Below, piece after piece: positions 1 through 5,146 of a stretch of DNA of 7,766 bases; the stretch's first letter is position 1; each line of letters starts with the position of its first letter. Origin of the DNA: WTJY01 sp045105475. GTDB taxonomy: Bacteria; Chloroflexota; Anaerolineae; Promineifilales; Promineifilaceae. Below the pieces are notes generated by a model that saw only the letters and a list, made by a program, of their open reading frames with translations, was not told where the DNA came from and made no database searches. The translations under genes were made by a program, and so were the position numbers. The stretch lies in NCBI GenBank assembly GCA_045105475.1, contig JBGCDP010000267.1, positions 1 through 7,766 on the forward strand, given 5' to 3'.

Positions 1-1
1 G

Positions 2-457
2 GCCGGAGATGGGGAAGTACTCGAAATCGAAACGGTGAAAGAGGATGGGTTGGGTGATTCTGAATGGCTCCGTATCGCTGTTTTCTTGTCGATTACAGAC
101 GTGCATGTCAATCGCTCTCCTGTGTCCGGCCGAGTGCAAAAAGTGTGGCACAAGCAAGGGCTGTTTGAAGTCGCAAGCACGCCGGAAGCGGTCCACAACG
201 AATCGATATACACAATGATCGATACAGTTTCTGGGCCGATAGCGGTGGCTCAACGGGTTGGGGCAGTGGCTCGCCGGGTTGTGAATCGCACCAAGCCGAA
301 TGCACTTTTGGTGCAGGGTGAAAAATATGGGCTGATGCGGTTTGGCTCACGCATCGATGTGTATATTCCGGCCGGAAAAGCGGAAGTTTTGGTGGAGGTT
401 GGGCAAAAGGTTGTAGGTGGCGAAACAGTGCTGGCAACTTACTTGGAACAAAGCTAA
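2..457 (+). CDS. psd: Phosphatidylserine decarboxylase, C-terminal part (5' end outside the window)
   Basis: This enzyme converts phosphatidylserine to phosphatidylethanolamine at the membrane, using a pyruvoyl group made by self-cleavage. The reading frame is open from the left edge (AGDGEVLEIE), so the first roughly 60-70 residues are missing; the GTG at 35 is internal, not the start. Numbering from that GTG, ITDVHVNRSPV holds the Asp22/His24 pair typical of the family, followed by the VARRV segment. RFGSR at 102-106 is the processing site: cleavage before Ser105 (codon 347-349) would give the alpha chain and the pyruvoyl group. The FGS form rather than LGST, and the ending soon after GGETVLA, mark the short archaeal-type (PSD-A) subfamily found in many bacteria. 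The next gene starts 58 bases on and is unrelated in composition. No phosphatidylserine synthase follows. The family call is firm. Confidence 0.92.
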   Translation, partial: AGDGEVLEIETVKEDGLGDSEWLRIAVFLSITDVHVNRSPVSGRVQKVWHKQGLFEVASTPEAVHNESIYTMIDTVSGPIAVAQRVGAVARRVVNRTKPNALLVQGEKYGLMRFGSRIDVYIPAGKAEVLVEVGQKVVGGETVLATYLEQS

Positions 458-478
458 TCTGAAATTCGTTCTCTATAT

Positions 479-498
479 CTTAGAAGAAATCATCTAAG
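479..498 (+). other. Small inverted repeat between psd and the membrane-protein gene
   Basis: CTTAGA at 479-484 and TCTAAG at 493-498 form a perfect 6-base-pair stem with an 8-base loop, 21 bases after the psd stop. The stem is AT-rich and no T-run follows, so it is at best a weak terminator or an mRNA 3' end structure. It could be chance. Confidence 0.3.
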
Positions 499-505
499 TA
501 ACTCT

Positions 506-510
506 GGAGA
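506..510 (+). promoter_or_regulatory. Ribosome binding site of the membrane-protein gene
   Basis: GGAGA lies five bases before the ATG at 516. It supports that start over later Met codons and also places the signal peptide at the true N terminus. A TATATC at 474-479 could serve as a -10 box, but I see no matching -35. Confidence 0.6.
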
Positions 511-515
511 ACTAA

Positions 516-1526
516 ATGGCTCATACAATCAAACAATTCAAAGTTTCCCATAAGGCACTACTTTCATTTCTTTGCTTTTTTCTGTTGGGTGCACAAACTA
601 TTTATGCATGCAGCCCCGAACCGAATTTCATACTCAAATGCAATGGTGAGGAAAGTTATCATTGGGTTTATGAATCAGCAGATACGGGAAGCATAGTAGA
701 TGACTGTCCGGCACTTTTAGATGCTAAAGAATATATTAGCACTATCGCTCTCGACCCTGAAAACATCCTCATTGCCGCATCAACGGAGACATTCGAGGGA
801 CTCATACCAGATAACAATTGCTTTCTAAAAACAATCGCAAAGATAGGTGACTCAGTTGTTATCTCGGTAAAAGCCCAGCCTTATTGTGTAACTGAATTCA
901 ATGTTTGCCACTCCCCAACTTCCCTCACGATATCAACTTCGGAAAAGATATTTTTTGATCTCAATTCAGGCAATTTTCTTCTCCCGGTATTAATACTCTT
1001 GACAGCTATAAGCGGGATGGCCGCTGGTTTCTATTTAGCGCAAGAAAAAACATTACCCACTCTATTGAGGCCAATAATTTCGTTTTTGAAAATTGTAGGC
1101 ATGTCTTTGCTAATTTTGGGAGCCACAGTTCTTTCGTCTTTATTGTGGGAAACTCAGACATTTTATTTATTTGATTCAATTACTGATATATTCTCTCCTT
1201 TCAATCAAGGTCTTGGTCCTTTGCTTCTTCGAGTAGTGCCTATACTTTTAATTATCGGATTTATTGTTTGGTTGATTCAAAGACCACCTCAAGCACCAAG
1301 GTCATCAATCCAAAAGACAGTTCTTTTTATACTTGCAGCCACATTGCTTGCCCCATTAACAGCATTATTTATGTTTTTGTCGCTAATGACCGGAACAATA
1401 GCAACCTGGATTATCTACCCACCCGTGCCAATATTTATATTCCGAATTGGAGTCCTGTTTCTAGCCCTTGCTTTCTTCATTAGTAAAAAGTGGATATGGA
1501 AGCTCCCGATCTATTCCAAGATTTAA
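516..1526 (+). CDS. Unrecognised membrane protein with signal peptide and cysteine-bearing outer domain
   Basis: I do not recognise a family for this 336-residue protein. Residues 1-31 look like a signal peptide (hydrophobic LLSFLCFFLLG, likely cut after TIYA). Residues 32-150 form a soluble domain with six Cys (32, 42, 64, 102, 124, 131) that could make three disulfides outside the membrane. About five membrane segments follow, near 153-174, 187-210, 235-255, 268-292 and 304-323, ending in a basic tail (KKWIWK). Cys32 directly follows the cleavage site, but IYAC is a poor lipobox, so I do not call a lipoprotein. The gene is much more AT-rich than its neighbours: 60-base rows at 721, 1141 and 1321 are 42, 27 and 33% GC, against 53% for a row in mtnA. 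It contains none of the CGGCCG sites found in every other gene, suggesting recent acquisition. Its stop overlaps the convergent exporter gene. A good ribosome site supports the start. Confidence 0.75.
   Translation: MAHTIKQFKVSHKALLSFLCFFLLGAQTIYACSPEPNFILKCNGEESYHWVYESADTGSIVDDCPALLDAKEYISTIALDPENILIAASTETFEGLIPDNNCFLKTIAKIGDSVVISVKAQPYCVTEFNVCHSPTSLTISTSEKIFFDLNSGNFLLPVLILLTAISGMAAGFYLAQEKTLPTLLRPIISFLKIVGMSLLILGATVLSSLLWETQTFYLFDSITDIFSPFNQGLGPLLLRVVPILLIIGFIVWLIQRPPQAPRSSIQKTVLFILAATLLAPLTALFMFLSLMTGTIATWIIYPPVPIFIFRIGVLFLALAFFISKKWIWKLPIYSKI
1523..1526. other. Shared stop palindrome of two convergent genes
   Basis: The four bases TTAA give the TAA stop of the + strand membrane-protein gene (1524-1526) and, read on the other strand, the TAA stop of the exporter gene (1523-1525). 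No room is left between the genes for a terminator, so each transcript must run into the other gene unless it ends upstream of its own stop. Confidence 0.9.
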
Positions 1527-2935
1527 TCGGCTGCCGCAACACGTGGCAAAAAGTTCGCCACTAGCAGCCCCAGCAACGCAAAGCCAAAGAACCAAATAAA
1601 CACCGTTTGATAAGCTTCCAGTGCATCGGCCCCAAAACGGTCAAAATTCGCCTGCAACAGAATACCACCCACGGCCGCGCCTAACGCTGAGCCTAAAAAG
1701 CGGATCATGCTGTAAATACCTGACGAGGTCCCTAAATCCGCATCCGCAATGCCTGTCAGCGCTGCCCGATGGAGCGACGCGAGCATTAAACCAGCCCCCA
1801 CACCAAATAATATCAATACACCCCACAAAATATAGGATGGCGTTGCTCCCGTTAAGCGAGATAATGAGAACATTACTACCGCAAAAATCCCGAATCCGGT
1901 CATCACTATTTTTCGGCTGCCCACACGGTCAGACACACTCCCGCCGAAGCGAACAAAAATAATCATCGCAGCCGGGTTTAACATCAGGTAAAAGCCTGAC
2001 TGGCGCGGAGTCAGCCCAACTACATTGGCCAAATAAAGCGGCATGATAAACCCCATCCCACCGCTCAAACTGATCATACGCAAACATGCACCAAATGATC
2101 CAACGACCAAAGATCGGTTATTCAAGATCGACAGCTTGATGAATGGATTGGCTTTATTTCTCTCGTAAGCAACAAAAGCGATCCCAAATAAAACTGTGGC
2201 GCCGAATAACCGCCAATCTTGCAATGGTGCAATACCGGTGATCGGCCGACTAGAAAGATAGAAAAGCAAAAATGTCAGAGTTGAAGCCAACAACCCAACC
2301 CCTACCCAATCAAATCGCTGCAAAAAAGAGATATCGATCTTACGATTACTCGATGGAATGAAGGAGTACACAGCAGCCAATGCGGCAACAGACATAAAAA
2401 CAGACGGTAAAAAGCTGGTCCGCCATCCCCAATTGGCCACGATAAAGCCTGCCAACACAGGGCCAACAACCCCAGTTACTGGGCCAACCGTGCTCCAAGC
2501 CCCCATCGCTTTACCCCGCTCTTCGGCCGGGAACACCTCACTAATCAAAGCCAACGCCAAAGGCACAAGCCCTGCTGCGCCCAACCCCTGAATAAAACGG
2601 CCGATTAATAGCATCTGCATGTTGGTTGATAGAAAAGCGACAACCCCGCCTCCTGCAAAAACTGAAATACCAAACAGTAGCAAGCGCCGTTTGCCCAAGC
2701 CATCACTCACCCGGCCGTATACAGGCATCAAGATCATAAACGGAAGCGAAAAGACAGTCGCAATCCAAGCGGCAACATCAGCCGGAATTTGAAAATCAGC
2801 CTTAATTGTCGGGAGGGCCACGGAGAACATCCAGCCAGCCAAAGGCATAACAATGGCCGGAAACATGAGGCTATACAACAGTTGGTAGGGGTTGACGTCA
2901 CGAGAGGGAGCTTTGTCAGCTTTTACAGAATCCAT
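1523..2935 (-). CDS. MFS drug-exporter-like permease, DHA2 (14-helix) type
   Basis: This is a proton-driven inner-membrane transporter of the major facilitator superfamily; the substrate is unknown. Its 470 residues and the extra helix pair in the middle (about 209-228 and 243-257) fit the 14-helix EmrB/QacA group. Visible motifs are motif A GRVSDGLGKRR at 74-84 with Asp78, motif B RFIQGLGAAG at 113-122, the antiporter motif C GPVTGVVGPVLAGF at 151-164 followed by WGWR, and a second-half motif A copy, GGSVSDRVGSRK, at 331-342. One oddity is that the helix-1 signature, normally LDxTxxNVALP in this group, reads LAGWMFSVALP at 32-42, so the Asp (Ala33) and Thr (Trp35) are absent. That could mean a different substrate class. 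The gene is transcribed divergently from mtnA, and its end overlaps the preceding convergent gene by four bases. No regulator gene is adjacent. Family is sure, drug efflux is only inferred. Confidence 0.9.
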   Translation of the reverse strand: MDSVKADKAPSRDVNPYQLLYSLMFPAIVMPLAGWMFSVALPTIKADFQIPADVAAWIATVFSLPFMILMPVYGRVSDGLGKRRLLLFGISVFAGGGVVAFLSTNMQMLLIGRFIQGLGAAGLVPLALALISEVFPAEERGKAMGAWSTVGPVTGVVGPVLAGFIVANWGWRTSFLPSVFMSVAALAAVYSFIPSSNRKIDISFLQRFDWVGVGLLASTLTFLLFYLSSRPITGIAPLQDWRLFGATVLFGIAFVAYERNKANPFIKLSILNNRSLVVGSFGACLRMISLSGGMGFIMPLYLANVVGLTPRQSGFYLMLNPAAMIIFVRFGGSVSDRVGSRKIVMTGFGIFAVVMFSLSRLTGATPSYILWGVLILFGVGAGLMLASLHRAALTGIADADLGTSSGIYSMIRFLGSALGAAVGGILLQANFDRFGADALEAYQTVFIWFFGFALLGLLVANFLPRVAAAD

Positions 2936-2941
2936 CAGACA

Positions 2942-2970
2942 ACTGTACCGATTTCTTTCAGAGAGGGAAA
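2942..2970 (-). promoter_or_regulatory. Possible exporter-gene promoter, leaderless arrangement
   Basis: Read on the minus strand, TACAGT (2947-2942) lies exactly six bases before the ATG at 2935, preceded at 17 bases by TTTCCC (2970-2965), a poor -35. Transcription would begin at about the start codon. No Shine-Dalgarno sequence is visible before this ATG, which fits a leaderless message. The weak -35 keeps confidence low. Confidence 0.35.
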
Positions 2971-3008
2971 TAACTCTATTGGCTATCAGACATCACATCA
3001 AACAAAGT

Positions 3009-3022
3009 TGCAGCTCCCTGCA
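3009..3022 (+). promoter_or_regulatory. Inverted repeat over the mtnA -35 region, possible operator
   Basis: TGCAG at 3009-3013 and CTGCA at 3018-3022 form a perfect 5+5 inverted repeat with a 4-base centre. Its right arm coincides with the proposed -35 element of mtnA, a usual position for a repressor site. It lies in the 147-base divergent region between the exporter gene and mtnA. It is short enough to be chance. Confidence 0.3.
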
Positions 3023-3046
3023 TCCGGATTCGTCGTGTGCTATCAT
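3018..3046 (+). promoter_or_regulatory. Putative mtnA promoter with extended -10
   Basis: TATCAT at 3041-3046 is preceded by TG one base before it (3038-3039), an extended -10 that can work with a poor -35. The hexamer 17 bases upstream is CTGCAT (3018-3023), weak as a -35. Transcription would start near 3053, leaving a leader of about 30 bases with a ribosome site and no space for a riboswitch. Confidence 0.45.
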
Positions 3047-3067
3047 CGGTCACATATTTTTTTGAGC

Positions 3068-3072
3068 AAGGA
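3068..3072 (+). promoter_or_regulatory. Ribosome binding site of mtnA
   Basis: AAGGA lies ten bases before the ATG at 3083, slightly long but usable. It favours 3083 as the start. An earlier ATG at 3073 is out of frame, directly abuts the site and opens only a 12-codon frame. Confidence 0.55.
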
Positions 3073-3082
3073 ATGAATTGTT

Positions 3083-4138
3083 ATGAGAACTGTCTATTGG
3101 GATTATGACGCTAACACCCTAAAAATGATCGACCAAACCAAACTCCCTTGGTCGTATGAAATTGCTGAATTTTCAACCTACGAGGCAACTGCAAACGCCA
3201 TTACCACGATGGTTGTGCGCGGTGCACCTGCCATCGGAGCAACCGGGGCATTTGGGATGGTTTTAGCCGCCATGCAGGTAAAAACCAAAGATCGCTTGGC
3301 ATTCATGACTGAAATGAGCAAAGCGGCCGACATTCTAAACGCATCCCGGCCGACCGCGGTTAACCTCATGTGGGCGGTGGCTCAACAAATGCAGGTAGTA
3401 GCCGATGAGTCGCTTGAACATGTTGATGACATCAAGGACGCGTTGCTCAAAAAAGCGCAGAAAATCGCCGACGACGACGTCGCATTAAACCGCCGGATGG
3501 GCTTTCACGGGGCAGAACTTGTTTCTGACGGAGACACAATTTTGCACCACTGCAACACAGGTGCACTCGCAACTGTCGATTGGGGAACAGCGTTAGGCGT
3601 TATCTTCGCGGCCCATGAGCAGGGCAAAAACATCCATGTGCTTGTTGATGAAACCCGACCCCGCTTGCAAGGGTCACGGCTCACCTGCTGGGAGCTTAAA
3701 GAGCGTGGGATTTCGTTTGACCAAATCGTAGACAGCGCCTCGGGGCATTTTATGCGCAAAGGGGAGATCGACATCTGCTTTGTGGGGTCAGACCGCACGG
3801 CCGCCAATGGGGATGTCGCCAACAAGATTGGCACTTACAACGTTGCTGTATTGGCAAAAGAAAATGGGGTTCCGTTTTACCCCGTTGTGCCAACCAGCAC
3901 GGTTGACCTCGCACTCGATCATGGGGATAAAATCCCAATCGAAGAGCGCGGCATCGAAGAAGTTGTCTCTGTTTTTGGCCGATCAATCGCACCCGAAGGC
4001 ATTTCAGCCCGCAATCCAGCCTTTGATGTCACACCTCATCGTTATGTGACCGGCATCGTGACCGAGATGGGGATTATCTACCCACCTTATGTGAAAAATC
4101 TAAAAGCGGCCGTTGAAGCAGCACAGAGCGGTAATTAA
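3083..4138 (+). CDS. mtnA: S-methyl-5-thioribose-1-phosphate isomerase
   Basis: This cytoplasmic enzyme of the methionine salvage pathway turns 5-methylthioribose 1-phosphate into methylthioribulose 1-phosphate. Relatives can also take 5-deoxyribose 1-phosphate. The 351 residues are the usual length. Diagnostic segments are VRGAPAIG at 45-52, NLMWAV at 94-99, HHCNTGALAT at 155-164, DETRPRLQGSRLT at 189-201 and GSDRTAANGDVANKIGT at 235-251. The catalytic pair of the family is present as Cys157 and Asp237, with the usual 80-residue spacing. This set separates it from the related eIF2B subunits, which lack the pair. No other salvage gene (mtnK, mtnB, mtnC, mtnD, or a phosphorylase) is in the window, so the pathway must be completed elsewhere. 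The start is supported by a ribosome site. The next gene, for a sugar nucleotidyltransferase, starts 61 bases on and is probably a separate unit. Confidence 0.95.
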   Translation: MRTVYWDYDANTLKMIDQTKLPWSYEIAEFSTYEATANAITTMVVRGAPAIGATGAFGMVLAAMQVKTKDRLAFMTEMSKAADILNASRPTAVNLMWAVAQQMQVVADESLEHVDDIKDALLKKAQKIADDDVALNRRMGFHGAELVSDGDTILHHCNTGALATVDWGTALGVIFAAHEQGKNIHVLVDETRPRLQGSRLTCWELKERGISFDQIVDSASGHFMRKGEIDICFVGSDRTAANGDVANKIGTYNVAVLAKENGVPFYPVVPTSTVDLALDHGDKIPIEERGIEEVVSVFGRSIAPEGISARNPAFDVTPHRYVTGIVTEMGIIYPPYVKNLKAAVEAAQSGN

Positions 4139-4153
4139 AGTCCAGCGTGCTTC

Positions 4154-4190
4154 GTGCCGGTGATCAGTAGAGGAACACTCATCACGGCGC
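4154..4190 (+). other. Hairpin between mtnA and the nucleotidyltransferase gene, with SD-like bases in the loop
   Basis: Bases 4154-4168 can fold onto 4177-4190: GTGCCG pairs with CGGCGC (one G-T), then, past a bulged G at 4160, TGAT pairs with ATCA, then past one C-C mismatch AGT pairs with ACT. The 8-base loop at 4169-4176 contains AGAGGA, a good anti-16S match. No T-run follows, so this is not a clear intrinsic terminator. It could be an RNA processing or translational control element ahead of the TTG start at 4200. Confidence 0.45.
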
Positions 4191-4199
4191 TATTTCCAT

Positions 4200-5030
4200 T
4201 TGAACGAAAAAATCAAGAATCAAGAATCTGAGAAGCATGTACCCGTTGTCATCCTGTGCGGTGGTCAAGGGACCCGCATGGGGGACACGCTCACCAAAAA
4301 AGAGCTGATCGACATCGGCGGCCGACCGTTGTTGTGGCACGTCTTACGCATCTTTTCCGCCTATGGGTACAACCACTTTAATTTAGCATTAGGCCACTTG
4401 GGTGATCAGGTACGTCGCTACTTTCTAGAGTATGAAACGATGTCGCGCGATGTGACATTGACTGTTGCTCAAGACAAACATGGTGACACTGGCCCATCTA
4501 TTAATTTCGGCAAGCGGCCGGAGCATGACCCGTGGCACATCACGATGGTGGACACGGGGCTAACAACCGAAAAGGCGGCCCGCATCGGCCAATTACGGCC
4601 GTATCTCGATAGTTGCGACCGTTTTTTTGTCGCTTATGGTGAGGCGGTATCCGACATTGACTTGGCAAACTTAATGGCGTTCCACAAAGCCCATGGCAAG
4701 CTGGCCACTGTCACCGGCATCCAGGTTGATTTTCAGTATGGGGTAATCGACTCGGCCGAAGATGGTTCTGTAACTGGCTTTCAAGAAAAGCCCAAGCTCC
4801 CCTATTGGATCAACGGTGGTTTCATGATCTTTGAACGGAGCGTCCTCGACATGCTGGAAGCTGGCGGTGAAACTTTGCACTTAGAAAATGATATTTTGCC
4901 ATCGCTGGCCCAAGATAATCAGCTCATGCTCTATCAGCACTCCGGCTACTGGCAATCGATGAAAACGCTAAAAGATGCACTTGAACTCAAAAAATCATGG
5001 GACGATTCAGCTCCTTGGAAAGTTTGGTAA
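4200..5030 (+). CDS. Sugar-1-phosphate nucleotidyltransferase, glucose-1-phosphate cytidylyltransferase (RfbF) type
   Basis: By resemblance to RfbF it would join CTP (or another NTP) to a sugar 1-phosphate, giving a nucleotide sugar for a surface glycan. The 276 residues contain the nucleotide loop LCGGQGTR at 19-26, a catalytic-type Lys34 ahead of IGGRPLLWH (39-47), WHITMVDTG at 112-120, FHKAHGKLATVTG at 161-173, FQEKP at 194-198, INGGF at 204-208 and an ending (GYWQSMKTL ... PWKVW) that tracks RfbF closely. The family's YGDG, whose Asp binds the metal, reads YGEA at 146-149, so Glu148 replaces Asp. The start is odd: the frame has a stop at 4161 and no ATG or GTG before the conserved core, leaving TTG at 4200 with no Shine-Dalgarno at normal distance. 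No CDP-glucose 4,6-dehydratase is adjacent, so cytidylyl specificity is inferred. I therefore give no symbol. Confidence 0.82.
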   Translation: MNEKIKNQESEKHVPVVILCGGQGTRMGDTLTKKELIDIGGRPLLWHVLRIFSAYGYNHFNLALGHLGDQVRRYFLEYETMSRDVTLTVAQDKHGDTGPSINFGKRPEHDPWHITMVDTGLTTEKAARIGQLRPYLDSCDRFFVAYGEAVSDIDLANLMAFHKAHGKLATVTGIQVDFQYGVIDSAEDGSVTGFQEKPKLPYWINGGFMIFERSVLDMLEAGGETLHLENDILPSLAQDNQLMLYQHSGYWQSMKTLKDALELKKSWDDSAPWKVW

Positions 5031-5067
5031 GCGAGGTTGAGTGCCTGTGGCTCATTGGTTGGTAGGT

Positions 5068-5084
5068 CGGTAAGAAAGTTACCG
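5068..5084 (+). terminator. Possible weak terminator hairpin after the nucleotidyltransferase gene
   Basis: CGGTAA at 5068-5073 and TTACCG at 5079-5084 form a perfect 6-base-pair stem with loop GAAAG. TGGT (5060-5063) and ACCA (5088-5091) could extend it past an internal loop. No T-run follows, so intrinsic termination is doubtful. It sits 38 bases after the stop at 5030 and upstream of the next promoter. Confidence 0.35.
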
Positions 5085-5110
5085 CACACCATTGCGAAGC
5101 AGACTGATTA

Positions 5111-5140
5111 CTGACATACCGAACACCGATTTGATACAAT
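5111..5140 (+). promoter_or_regulatory. Putative leaderless promoter of the epimerase/dehydratase gene
   Basis: CTGACA (5111-5116) and TACAAT (5135-5140) are each one base from the sigma-70 consensus hexamers and are 18 bases apart. The -10 ends six bases before the ATG at 5147, so transcription should begin at or next to the start codon. No Shine-Dalgarno precedes this ATG. The match of promoter position and missing ribosome site points to a leaderless mRNA and to a unit independent of the upstream gene. Confidence 0.6.
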
Positions 5141-5146
5141 AACCCT

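Noticed and set aside
35..37. GTG at 35 as the start of psd
   Set aside because: The frame stays open to the left edge and the preceding residues (GDGEVLEIE) are conserved family sequence.
600..614. Lipobox at Cys32 of the membrane protein
   Set aside because: IYAC has Tyr at -2 and Ile at -3, a poor fit, and the protein is already anchored by several helices.
1268..1483. Second open frame inside the membrane-protein gene
   Set aside because: It overlaps the hydrophobic C-terminal half in another frame, has no start signal and its translation looks random.
1621..1962. Open frame antisense to the exporter gene, and similar frames at 2358-2591, 2789-3076, 3505-3834 and 3780-4049
   Set aside because: They are shadows of strongly recognisable genes, with low-complexity translations rich in Pro, Ser and Arg, no ribosome sites and no family resemblance.
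3047..3082. SAM riboswitch ahead of mtnA
   Set aside because: The leader after the predicted promoter is only about 30 bases and the upstream region shows no such fold, so there is no room for one.
3073..3108. Twelve-codon upstream frame overlapping the mtnA start
   Set aside because: Its ATG directly abuts the AAGGA site, too close for initiation, and nothing in the short peptide suggests attenuation.
4191..4196. TATTTC as a leaderless -10 box for the nucleotidyltransferase gene
   Set aside because: It sits only three bases before the TTG, unlike the six-base spacing seen elsewhere, and has no -35 partner; leaderless starts also favour ATG.
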